Shown: one piece after another, positions 46,101-58,300 of the stretch | Position numbering within the stretch: the stretch's first letter is position 1 | How the letters are laid out: each line of letters starts with the position of its first letter | DNA from: Acephala macrosclerotiorum | Lineage: Eukaryota > Ascomycota > Leotiomycetes > Helotiales > Mollisiaceae | NCBI GenBank assembly: GCA_014904845.1 | Contig: MU119393.1 | Location: 1-64,000 of the forward strand | DNA length: 64,000 nucleotides | Reading direction: 5' to 3' | Position numbers and translations under genes: made by a program | The notes under the pieces: generated by a model | Seen by the model: the letters and a program-made list of their open reading frames with translations, nothing else | The model's database searches: none | Told to the model about the DNA's origin: nothing

Positions 46101-49100
46101 CGATTTCGTATTATTAGTTTTATATATTATTATAATTTTTTTATTTAATTAAATATTTGAAATTATTTTTATTATTATATTAAATATATTTTTTATTTAC
46201 GATTTTTTTAAGTTTTTAAAATTTTTAATTATTATTATATTTATTATTCGAATTAATATTAATTAGTTTTATATTATTTGATTTTAATTTATTATATAAG
46301 TTTTTATTTTTTAATATAAAATACAAATAAATAATTAAAATAATTAAATAAATTTCATTTATATATAAAACGATTAATATGTTTTTTAATATAAAAAAAA
46401 TTAATATATTATTTTATTAGTTTTAAATTCAAATAATTTACAAAATTGTAATTTTTATATAATTTAATATATATTAAATTATTAATATTTATTGTAAATA
46501 ATTTATATTTAAAATTATATCGCTTTTTAATAAAAATAATAATAAAATTAATAATTAATTATACTTTTTATTAATAGAATTTTTAAATGATTTTAAAAAT
46601 ATTAAAAAAGTTTAATTTGTATAAAAATAATAAAATTATATTTATTTTGTAATTAAAAATAATTTCGTTTAAATTAATATTAATAATTATCGTAAAAGTA
46701 TTATTAATAATTATTTGATAAAAAATAATATAATTTGTTTATAATTAATCGAAGTAAAATATAATAAAATAATAAAAATTAATTTTTATTTTTTGTATAA
46801 TTCGTTTTAATAAATTATTTATTTGTAAATATTAAATAATAAATATTTATAAATTCGAAAATAATATTATTTAATATTTTTTAATTATAAAATATAAATA
46901 TAATAATTAAAATTTTAATTTATTTTTTAATTATATATATAATATATTTTGAAATAAATAATTTTTTTTTCAAAAATTTATAAAATATTAATATTAAATA
47001 ATTAAAAAAATTAAAATTTTCGATTTTTTATAAAACGATTATTTTTACGATTAAAAAATTTAAAATAAAATTAATTGTAAAAAATCGTATATTAAAAATC
47101 TTAAAATTTTATTATATAAATAATTTAAATAATATATTAAATATTCGATTAATTTTTTTATTAATTTATAAATCGCGAAATTTAATAATTTTTATTTTAT
47201 TTTTTCGAAATTAAAATAATATTTATTATAGATTTTCAAGAAAATATTATAAAATATATTATTTAAAATATAAAAATAATTAAAATTTTTGTAAAAAATA
47301 TAAAATAATAAATTATTTTACAAAAAAAAAAAAAAATATTATTAATTGAAATTTTTTAAAAAATTAATTTATTTTTTTTTAATTAAAATTTTTTAAAATT
47401 TTATAAAAACAATAATTTTTAATATAATTTTTCGTAAATTGTAATTTGTATTTTAAATTAATAATAATTTTTGAAAATAAATAAAAATTATTTAAAATAT
47501 TTTTTTTTTCGAAATTAAATTAAAAAAAATATTTAAAAATCGTAACGAGTTTTATATTAATTTTAATAATATTAAAAATAAATAAAAAAATTTAATTATA
47601 AATATTTTTTATTATTAAATAATTTATTTAAATTATAATAAATTAATATACGTTTATTTAATAAATAAATTTCAAATTTTTTTTATTTTCTTTGTAATTT
47701 TTTTTTTCTTTTGTACAAATATTTGTATTTTACGTTATTATAATAATTTCGATATTTACGCGTAAAACAATATATAAAATCGAAATTAATTTATTATTTT
47801 TAAATATATTTTTAAAAAGAAATTTTTTTTTTAATTATTATTATTCGTTTTTTAATTGTAAATATTTTAAATTTATTTATATAATAATTAAAAAAATAAA
47901 TTAATAAATATTTCAAAAAAAAAACTTTAATAAAAATAAATACAAATATATTTTTATAAACAAAATAAATATTTTATATAAATATTAAAAATATGTTTTT
48001 AATATTTTTAAAAAAACGATTATATTATTAATAAAATTTTTAATAAAATAATAATATAATTAAAATTTCAAATTTATAATTTATTAAACGTAAATAAATT
48101 TTTTTTAAAATTTTAAAAAATTATTTTAAAACATTTTAAATTATAAACTTTAAATTTGTAATATATATATAAATATTATTATTTAATACGATTTTTAAAA
48201 TGTCGATAAATTTAATAATATTATTAATTAATATTTTTTTATTTATAAATATAATAATTTTATTCGAATTTTATTCGTTTTTATTTAAAATTAATTTAAT
48301 TATATAATAATTGTTTTCTTTGTATTTTTAATATATTTTTAATTTAATTTTTTATTTGATTAATAAATTAATAAAATTTAAATTTGTAATAATAATAAAA
48401 TTTATTTTATTTATAATAATATTATAAATACGTATATATTAAATATTGAATATAAATTAATAATTTTTGAATAATAGAAAATATATAATTAGTATTATAA
48501 CGATTTTTCGAAATAGAATTATAATATTTTTCGCGTATAAATTTTTTTTTTTTTGATATAAAGATTTTTTGTAAAAATTTGAATCGATATAATTAAATTT
48601 TTATATAAATCGATAATAAATATATAGTTTTTATAATTTAATTTTCTTTAATATAAATATAAAAATTCGTTATTTAAAAAAAGTTTAAAATTGAATTTTT
48701 TAATTATTTATATACGAATTTTAATTTTATTAAATATATTTTATTTTTTAATTACTTTGAATATATATATTATAAAAATAATTTATTTATTAAATTTTAT
48801 TCGTTTATTAATACTTGAAATTGTAATTAATTCGAATTTATTAATAAATAAATTTAATATAAATTGTATTTATTTTTTATTAATTAAAAAATAAAAATAA
48901 TTAAAATCGATATATATTTTATATAATTTATTATTTATTTTTAATTTAATTTTTATTATCGCGTATATATATTTTATTATAAAATTATTTAAAAAAATTT
49001 TAAAAATTATTTTTTGTTTATTATATTTATTAATTTTTCGTATATTATTAATATTATATTTATCGATTTTTTTAATTTTTAATAAAAGAATTTAATAAAA

Positions 49101-51005
49101 ATTTTTAATAAAATCGATTAATATTATAAAAGTTTTTATAAATATATTTAAACAATTAAATTTTCAATAAAAACTTTTTTTTAATAATATTAATAAAATA
49201 ATTTATATTAATAATAATTTTTTTTAATTAAAATTTTGAATTATATTAAATTAAAATTTAATTTTTTAATAAAAAAATATTTTTACTTTTTTAATTCTTA
49301 TTATAATTAATTTTAATTTCTATAAAAATATTATAAAAATCGTTATCGATTTAATATATATTATCGTATTAATAATATTGTTTAAATTTATAATTATTAT
49401 TATTAATTTTTTATTAATTTTTATAAAAATTTAATTCGTAAATAAATTTATTATTTTTAATTTTTTCGAATTTTATTATTAATATTAATAATTTAAATTT
49501 CAATTTTAAAAATAATAAAATAATTTTTTATAATAATTTTTTATTATTAATTAATTTGTTTTATTAAAAAAATTAATCGAAAAAAAAAAAATTAATACAA
49601 ATTTATATAAAATACGAAAAATTTAAATTTTAATAAAAAATTAAATTAAAATTATTTAATTTTTTAAATTCGAAATCGCGTTTATTATTATTATTAAATT
49701 TAATAAAACGTTATTTTTTTTTTCAAATTATTTCTTTAAATTTATATTTTTATTATTATTTATTTTATAAAATTTTTAATTAAAATTATTTCAATTAATA
49801 TTAAAAAAAATATATAAAATTTTAAATTTAAAATAATTATTAAATAAATTTATTAAAATTTTTTATTTTTATAATACGAATAATATTTAATATATACTTT
49901 TAAATATTTTTTTTATTATGAATATTATTTTTCAAATATATTTATTTTAAAAATTTACGTAAAATCGTAATTAAACTTATTTTGAATTTACGAATAAATA
50001 TATCGATTTATATAAAAATATTATTTTAATCGAATTTAAAAAATTTTTTTTTTCAATTCGAATAATTTATTAAAATATTATATTAAAATTGTATTATGAA
50101 AATAAATATAAAAATTTTATTTAATAATTAAAACGCGTAATTTAATAATATTATTTTTAATTTAATTTACGAAAAATAAATATTACGTTAATAAATATTT
50201 TATTTGATTATAATATAATTATTTTTATTATAAAAAAAATTTGAATTTAAATTAAAATAATTTCTATTTTTTAATTTTTATTTTATATTAATAAAAATTT
50301 TATTGATAATATTTCGATTATTATTATTATTATTATAATTGTAATCGAAAATATAATATTTATTATTGTTTATAATATTTTGTATTTAAATTTAAAAAAT
50401 AATAAAAATAATATTTTATATTTATATTAATATTTCGAATATAAAATTATTTTATTAATTATTATATTAATTATTATTTTTAATTTCAAATATTTCGAAT
50501 AATAAATTAATTATTTTTTTATTATATTATTTGAAAAAAATCGTATAAAATTAATATTAAAATTTTTAAAATTTTTATTTTTAAATATATATTTCGATTT
50601 TCGAATTAATATAATAATTTTAATAATTGTAATAAATTTTTTAAAAATTGTATTAAAATTAATTTTATTTTAAATTTATATATTTAAAATAAAAATATTT
50701 TTTAATTTCGTTAAAATTTTTATATTTCGTAAAATTGAAATAAAATAAATAAAAATTTAAAAAATATTAAATAATAAATTAAATAATTTCGATAATTTAA
50801 AATTTAAAATCGTTAATATATTTATATTTAATTTATTGAAATTTTTGAAAATTGTATACGATTTCGACGATATTTTATATAATCGATATATTAATTATTA
50901 AAAAATAAAACGATAAATAAAAAGTTATTAAAATTGCGTTTTAAAATAATATATATAATAAAAAATAATTCATTTTATAAAATTATAATATGAAAATTAA
51001 ACTTA

Positions 51006-51062
51006 ATAAATTATATTAAATCGAATTAAATTATATTAATTAATTATTAATTTTTACGTAAT
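51006..51062. repeat. Direct repeat copy 2 (possible LTR end)
   Basis: Partner of 43124-43180; both contain TTAAATCGAATTAAA and end TTTTTACGTAAT. Confidence 0.7.
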
Positions 51063-51360
51063 ATTATTTTTATTTAAATTTATTAAATTAATAAATAATA
51101 ATTATTTTATAATATTAAATAATTTTATAATAAATATTAATAATAATAAATAAATATAAATTTAATTTAATTTTTAATTTTTTTATTTAATTAAATTTTT
51201 AATTTATATATTAATTTTAAATTTTTTATTAATATTATTATTAAAAATTTTTTATAATAATTAATTTATTAATTAATTATTTTAAAAATAAAAATTTAAT
51301 TATTTTTTATTTAATAAAATAATATATTTATTATTTTTTTAATTTTTTTTTCTTTTTTTC

Positions 51361-52421
51361 TCTTTTTACGTAAAATTAGAACTACTCTACGAAAAACGCT
51401 AAATACTAAAAGCGACACATTTTGGCGTTTCTTGGCACAAAAACGTGACATTGATTTCACGTGTTATTACGTAACCTCAAGGTAAACCATTTTTCCCTAG
51501 CAGGAAAACCTTTAACTATCGTCAAAGGCATAACAATCTCTACTTACTGGGGAAATGGGAACAATATCTTCTTTGATGGTTGCCATGGGCAGATGGTATG
51601 GGATGATAACAATGATATCATCCGAAAGTTTTGTTTCAGGGAAAAAAACGGTGAAGAACTTGTCCATATCTGTGTATACCGAGGAGACCTGGTTGATGGT
51701 TGATGGCAACACTGATCATCCAACTCCCTTTTCAAAATGATGTTCTATCACTCATGCTTCTTAAAGTTCTTAGCTAATAGGTTCAGACACTTTAGAAGTT
51801 GAGAAGCTTTTCTAACATAGCCTCACGTGCATTGTGGGAGGATATTACAAAGTAAGATTACATCATTTAGCTTAATTGAAGCGTCCTAAGCAAGAGTGCT
51901 TTCGTCGAAGATTTACGACATCTTGACGCCATTGAGAGTACGGGAGCTGCTATCTTCCAACAATATCACAGAAAGAACGAAATTAGTTGAGCAGGATTTT
52001 GGAGCGATTCAAAATACAAACAAAATGTTCAAATGTGCTTCCGGGCTAGATGTCTTCGTGATGATGTAGTAGACCTTGCAAATTGCATTGGTGGAGACTG
52101 AGGACCTGAGCTGAGGTTGGGATTCGAGAGGATAAAGCCCGAGGATATAATTTGGGGAGTAAATGACACACTGCTAGAAAGCAATGAGATCTCAACGCAC
52201 CTATCCACTTTGAGTAGGAATTTGACATCGGCTTCCCCAAATAGGTCCTTTGGAGCGCTCGCTTGTCCAGGGGCTGGGAAGCGAGAATTTGCGGACTTGG
52301 CAGTGTAACTTAGGGGTCATCACGGGGAGATTCCCTCCAACATTAGCCAAATGAATCTCTATATAACCGTGCCCAATCCACGTTCTCAATCTCACCGCAT
52401 GTTCGACCACATCATCAAGAA
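51361..52421. other. Start of gene island, no gene recognised
   Basis: Composition returns to normal near 51360. The open frame 51461-51703 (plus) lacks an ATG start in good context and overlaps minus frames. Nothing else is convincing. The last few hundred bases should carry the promoter of the PrsW-like gene. Confidence 0.4.
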
Positions 52422-53429
52422 ATGTCAAATCCCGCCCCAAACACCTCCCTCTCACTCTCAGCCAGACTTCTCTGTTACATCGGTCCGCCATCTTCAATCC
52501 TCCTCATGGCAACCGTCTCTCCAAAGACCGCAATCCTCTCTCCTATAACCTTCGCCCCTTCAGCATGCTTTCTATAAAAATGGCGAAAATTGAACGCTGC
52601 TGACCCAACACGACGTGGAGAGCTTGAGCCAATGCTCTGGATTTTTGCTTCAGCTGGTACCCTCGGACTCACGACCGTTGCCCTCGTCCAAATCGTTATC
52701 GGCAAAGCGCTCAGCGCGATCATCTTCCGACCCAACAAAGTGCTGGAAGATGATTTCTGGACCGAGTTCCGACGCAGCACTGTCGATGGCCTCACTGCAG
52801 ATCAGCTTACTCGCCGAGCGCAGTTGGTTTCAACATGGCAGAACTGGGCATTCAATGTTGTGTTTTTCTTCGTTGCGGCTGGTTTGGTTGAAGAGACGCT
52901 CAAGTATCTGCCTATTGCTTTCGCTCGCCGCTGGGGAACTCCCAAGGAAAGAAAGCAGCGAGACAGAGCGTACATTGATTATGCAATCGCTGGTGCACTG
53001 AGTTTTAGTCTGGTGGAGGCAATTGGTTTCTTCTATGCTTCTGTCGAAAACATGAATGAGTCCCGGTCGAGGTTAATGCTGACTCTTTTCGAGAGATCTG
53101 TTGGTCAAGTTGGACATCTTGCCTGCGCAGCTTTGACGGCGTTGAGAGCGACGAGAAGGGACTTTCATGGAGACAGATTGAGTTGGTGGGGTGTTGTTGC
53201 GCCCGCGGTGCTCTTTCATGGTGCTTTTGATTTCCTGGCTTTAAGTTCTAGTGCACTGGAAGGAAATGTGGGATGGATTCATCCGAGAAGATTGAAGCTT
53301 ACGACCGCGCTTATTGGAATGTGTCTTGGAATGGTAGGCACAGTGGTGGAAATGGTCAGGCGGGAGTGGAAGGCGTTGAACGAGCGAGACAGTAGTAGCC
53401 AGCCTCACGACGATGAGAAAAAGTCTTGA
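52422..53429 (+). CDS. PrsW-type intramembrane protease, with in-frame TAA at codon 52
   Basis: Single frame from ATG 52422 to TGA 53427-53429, 336 codons with stop. From about residue 65 it has several membrane helices. It shows the PrsW/CPBP-like signature: VEETLKYLP near residue 156-164 (paired Glu), SFSLVEAIGFFYAS, GHLACAALTAL and HGAFDF, the conserved Glu and His expected for the active site. PrsW proteins are membrane-embedded proteases; bacterial PrsW cleaves an anti-sigma factor, the fungal role is not known. The N-terminal frame (MSNPAPNTSLSLSARLLCYI, then ILLMATVSPKTAILSP) is clearly coding but meets TAA at 52575-52577 before KWRKLNAADPTRRG resumes in the same frame. CAA to TAA would be a C-to-T change. 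Restart at Met 52632 would lose the first helix. A weak GT-AG pair (about 52486 to 52621) could splice the stop out, less likely. Confidence 0.75.
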
Positions 53430-53755
53430 GGGTGAGAATGCATAGACTTGGAAATAGCGAGGTGCCTGCTTATAATCTCACTTCAATAGATCGAACTCTT
53501 CTCAACTCACTGACATTTCTAGATTTGGGGAATGATGTAGAGCTTTGAGCCGGTTTGTTCGACATTTCACTTGATACAGTGTTTGCTTTCTCTCAAATTT
53601 CATAGCCTATCCTCTCGAGATTTCTATCGAGGTTTCTTTTCCTTCACAGAAATGATTTCGCGGGAACTACTGGTTAGATCTACGGGAGCGGAAAGACTTG
53701 TCTCAGTCGACTCCCAAAGCACCAAAGGGAGCGCCTCTACGTTAGCTCTGGCGGG
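53430..53755. other. Intergenic
   Basis: Between the PrsW-like gene and the membrane-protein fragment; weak open frames only. The part from about 53640 may be the decayed upstream portion of that fragment. Confidence 0.4.
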
Positions 53756-53995
53756 ATGCCGGCACAAGGCTGGGGAATCCATTTAGTAGAGAGCATTGAT
53801 TGGGTCTTGATATGGATTCTGGTTTTTGTTGTAGTATTAGCTGGGAGCCTTGTCTTTGGCATTGCTTTCTCAGTCTTGGACCACGACATACAATGTGCCT
53901 TTTCGATTGCGAGCTGGGTTGTTTCTTCAGCAACCCTAGGTATTGGAGCATGCTCCATATATACCCAACAAGTAATAAATCGGACGAGTGGCTAA
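53756..53995 (+). pseudogene. C-terminal fragment of a fungal membrane-protein family
   Basis: 79 codons read PAQGWGIHLVESIDWVLIWI, LVFVVVLAGSLVFGIAFSV, DHDIQCAFSIASWVVSSATL. The GWGIH.VE followed by one long hydrophobic helix, a short charged loop with DIQ.AF, and a second hydrophobic stretch is a pattern I know from the C-terminal end of a large, unnamed family in Pezizomycotina. The upstream part that should precede it is broken by frame changes (53571-53755), so this is a remnant. Confidence 0.5.
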
Positions 53996-54148
53996 AAGCA
54001 ATGAAAAGAACATCAGGGATCGAGAGTATATTTTTTTCGTCTTCAAGCCTTGCCTGAACCTTCACAATTTACTCTATCCTATCGAGGACATTGGCAATAG
54101 TCTGCCAAGCGAGTCGCGTGTCGCTCATTGATTTCCAAAATTCACTAG

Positions 54149-54912
54149 CTATGAAAACCGGGTCGGCACCTCCGCATCAGAATACACTACCTCCATCCGT
54201 TCTAGCACGGTCTTAAACACTATTGGTAAGCCCGTCTCCTCAAACGAGGTACCATCGCGGACCGTTCGTGCAATGCCACGTGCTACGAGAAATATCATAG
54301 CCATGCCCGAGCCATTGAAACCTGCCATGATAAAATGGTCTGTTTCTCCAGGAACAAGTCCCACATGTGGCCAACCGTCTTCGGTATACCCCATTACTAG
54401 CAAGCATATCAGTCGCTGAGTTGTATTTTATATACTTTGACCAAAGAAAACGATTCAAAAAAAAAAAAAAAAAAAAATTGATTTAGGATTAAAAAACCTG
54501 GGGAAAATGATAGAACAAGAACTCACTCCCCGTCCAAACACAATCAATCTTCTTCCCCTTCCCCTCCACATCCCACCCCCTAAAAGTCCTCCCCATATAC
54601 CCTCGAACCACCCCTCTTTCACACCCTCAATCAAACTTCCATCATCAATCATATCATACCACTTTTTTCTTATCCTCCCTATACAACACTTGGCCTCCTC
54701 CGAGGATAATGCTTCCATCTGGTCGTGGGGCTAGGTATTCGCGTGATGATGCGCTGCCGTGAATATTATAGGCGTTTATTAGCTGGACATGCGTGGGTTC
54801 AGAAGTGGGTGAGAGTGGGGAGGGTTGGCGGATGATTCGACAGGCCGTACCGCTGTAAGGGGTTAGTTTGATCAGGTGACTTCGGCAAAACTTACTAGCG
54901 CAGCGCCGTTGC
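54149..54912 (-). pseudogene. FAD-dependent oxidoreductase (DAO family), 5'-truncated and frameshifted
   Basis: The C-terminal third of a D-amino-acid-oxidase-type flavoprotein. Last exon 54149-54396: IMGYTEDGWPHVGLVPGETD, FIMAGFNGSGMAMIFLVARG, FEETGLPIVFKT. An intron of 130 bp (54397-54526, GTGAGT...TGCTAG) contains a run of about 20 T on the minus strand. Before it: THVQLINAYNIHGSASSREY, LAPRPDGSIILGGGQVLYRE, then KWYDMIDDGSLIEG and GYMGRTFRGWDVEGKGKKID, CVWTG. Two one-base frameshifts are needed, one in the A run at 54663-54668 and one near 54595-54606. A further exon with a 43-bp intron (54853-54895) precedes it, then the frame dies in AT-rich sequence at about 54912, just before the retrotransposon LTR. 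The FAD-binding N-terminal half is missing. It is a dead gene. Confidence 0.8.
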
Positions 54913-55111
54913 TTATTTAAAAGTAGTATTTGCTCCGTAGCTTGAAAAGAATTCGTCTCTTCTTTTAATCAGAAAATTGAATTAATTGATTCGATAGCAA
55001 TTTCGTTGATTTTTTCTTTTTTTATTATTCGATAAAATTTATTATAATAATAATAATTTACATAAAAAATAAAAACGATTATTAAAAAAAAATTAAAAAG
55101 TTTATTACAAG

Positions 55112-55369
55112 TGTATTGTAGAAAGGCAATGGAGCACAAAGCAAAAAGACTCAATCGTAGATCAGTTCGTTTTAGCCAGTGGACTAGACTCATTCGAAGT
55201 AATCCGTAATCCGTAAATCAATCAATCAATCAATTAGAGTAGAAATAGAAAGGGTTATTGATTAGTTTATAGTGAGCGAAAGCTCCTTATGTACTAGAAG
55301 ACACGTGACCAGCACTGCTCTCGAAACTAGCTATTTACAAGGATTTTGAAGGGAGAGTATATAGTCCCA
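55112..55369 (-). repeat. LTR (258 bp) of the Ty3/gypsy element
   Basis: Bounded by TG (plus strand TGTATTGTAG) and CA (ATAGTCCCA), as LTRs are. It aligns with the decayed copy at 264-486. In minus orientation it starts TGGGACTATATACTCTCC with a TATATA near the start. The minus-strand sequence just upstream (ATAGGGGAACGATTATAG) could be the polypurine tract, though imperfect. The partner LTR would lie beyond 64000. Exact ends are inferred. Confidence 0.65.
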
Positions 55370-58300
55370 CTATAATCGTTCCCCTATATGACGAGCTCGT
55401 CTCGAGTCTCGAAGAAAAGAGCTAAAAAAAGAGAAAAGACTCGCTCTAAATAAAGAACTCAAAGCTCGAAATCTTTCAAATCATCGTCGTTTTTTTCCAA
55501 GAATTTGACAATCTTCTCAATATCTTTGTCAACGCTAAACTTTTCTATAGTCTGCTTTTTTTTCTTTTTAGGACTTAGTGGAAAGAAAAGAAGCAAACGA
55601 ATCTCAGGTTTAGATTTATCGTCAAAGATAATTAGATACTTTTAATCATTTTCTATAAACGCTACTAATCTCTTAGTCTCGCATCTAAAAAAAGACTTAT
55701 TGCCAGGAAATATTTCTATTTCTTTTATTTCAAGATATTGAAAAACTAGTTTGATTTGAATTACAATTTGTTTTTATTAATGAGTATACAAATGTCTATT
55801 ATCAAACGAGTTCTAATAGTCTAATTATTAGGAAATCTCATATCGGACGATAGAGTAGTTTAAGGATTTCGCGCAACGAATTATATCGAATATTGCGCCG
55901 ATTTTTTCAAGTTGGATACTATCGAAAAAGGATTCATCGTTAGAAAGTTCTCGAAATCGATTTTCGAAGGAAACTCGAAACTTATTATAAACTTCTTTGA
56001 GTTCCTCGTAGATAGTATTGCCGATGATTTTTCTACTAGTACTAACAAGTACTAAACTCACGGAGAGTGAAGTAAAAGAGCTAGAGTTCTTAAAATTCTC
56101 GACGTATTTTCGACCGATAAAAGTTTTTATTTTATAAACGTATAATTTCAATTCTTGAGATTTCTTTTCTACAATATTTGATTGAGTTTACTTTAAGAGA
56201 TCTCTAATTAAAATCCGATTTTCAATACTAGAAAAGAGATCTATTCAAATAATTTTTTTAGAAAATCGAAATAATCAATTTATCGTTTTTCTATGATCGT
56301 CGAATCGCGAATAAATCATTTGAAACTTGTCAAAAAAGAAAAACTTAGCGCACAATAAGTTTGAGTTTTAAAATATATCTATTTTTTTTTCGTAAAAAAA
56401 TTGATCAATTTTATTGTTTTAATAGAGTTTAATAGATTGAAAAAAGGCAACGAGGTAAAAAAAATAGTCTCTAGAAAATCGATAAAATAATAATTACAAT
56501 TTGAGATTCGTTTACAAGAGTTGAACAATAAAAGAAAAATACGCATTATATAGAAAAGAAAATTCGTTAGAAAAAGTTCGTTAATAATAGAATTTCAATA
56601 TATCAATTTCTTTGAAAAAAAACGATAAAATATTTTTTTTTTTCGTTTATTTGAAAAAATCTTGTAAAATAAAAATTATTACAATCTTTAGATCAATAAA
56701 CGATTTAATCGAGAAAACAAGCGTAGAAACGATAAAAATTCGTAAGAATTGAAATCGATTTTTTGTCAGCGTTTTTTGCTTATATTGAAAAATGGTAAAA
56801 ATATCTATAAACTAAAAACGAGTATTAAAATAGATTTAAACAAATCGAAAACTCTTTTTTTTAGTGTACAATTTATAAATTTTGAACAATCGTATTTTTA
56901 TAATTTCAATCTATTCTCTGTCGTTTTCAAAATGCAAATCGAAATTCTCGCAAAGCGTTATATAATAAACTCGACAAAATTGTTCAATGAACGAATACTT
57001 GTAAATATTGTAAATAGTATTTAAAATTTCAATGCGATTAATAAAGTTCAAAGTGTCAAAAAAAGCAACGTTTGATTTTCAAGTACTACTCATATCGTAC
57101 GCGTAATCAATTATCGGACGTATATTATTTGATCGAAACTCGCGAGTTAATCGAAATAGAGTAGTATTAGATTGCGATAGAATAGTAATAGTTTTATGTC
57201 TTTTTGGTGTAAACGTAAATATATTGTAGTATTTCTTATTATTGACAATAGATCTCTTGAGTTTGATTAGCGTGGAGATCGAAATAGAGAGTAAAACGGA
57301 TCGAAAAACTCGAGAAATTTGAGGGATTTGAAGAGACAAAAAGTTTTGTACAAAAGAACCAATAATAATAATATCGTTATCGTCGTTATCGCCGTCGTTG
57401 TCGTTATCGCCAGTTAATAGAGTTGTTTGAAAAAGTGAAATGTTAGCGTTAGTAGTTTTTTGAGACTTAACGCTTCGAATACTTATATTACTAATAGCGA
57501 CAATCGACTATTCTCTAGATTTATTCGCAAAAATCGAGAAAAGTTCTTTAGTATATTTTCTAGTTATTAAAAATTCGCAAAAGTAGAAAATAAAACGCAG
57601 TTTTTTTAAATTTGTTTTATTTAAATTTGTAATTATTAGATCGTCGTTCGCATTTTTCAAGTATATTAACGCTTTTTTGTAATCAATAGATCGAAAAAGT
57701 ATTCTTGTAAATAGTGTATTGTAAACTTTATTTCTCTCGATGATAATTATATTAATAACTTTAATGATTTCGCGAAACGTAAAACGTTTTATGCGAAATA
57801 TTTACTCGAGTTCTTAGTATGTATATTTGTCGTAAAATCTATTAATAAAACTTTCGATGAATTGTCGAAATATTTAAATTCGAAAAGAGATTTTCTGATT
57901 ATAACGTTTAAATACACTATCAAAAGTCTTGATTAAATTAAATCGAGTTTATTAAAGCGCGATACGCGACTTCTCAATTTTGTTTATTTTAAAGAAAAAA
58001 TCTTTGTTTAAAACTGTGTATTGTTTTAAGATTTTCTCAGAAAATCTTAAAGTAATACTATTTTCAATTTTCTTTTTTTATTTAATTAGAACTTTTTTTA
58101 TTATATTTTTAATTTTCATGAGTTTATTATTAATATTATTGATCGCAATTGCTTTTTCTTCAAGTAGCAATCTGTTGATAGTCTTTTATAAGTCATTGAA
58201 ATCGCGTTACACGATTTGTACAAACGTATTATAATTATTTTCGTCTCGTTCTTTGTACGTGAAATTCGTACTTTCGAGATTTGATAAAGTATTTCCTTGA

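Larger units (their letters stand above)
39836..51360. repeat. 11.5-kb ultra-AT-rich, RIP-mutated block
   Basis: Almost only A and T from 40261 to 51360; long stretches (for example 40381-40500) have no C or G at all. What C remains in 40.4-43.1 kb is mostly in CG. No gene can be read. A pair of direct repeats (43124-43180 and 51006-51062) suggests the ends of an LTR element of about 7.9 kb. From about 43.6 to 47 kb G clearly exceeds C on this strand. Confidence 0.88.
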
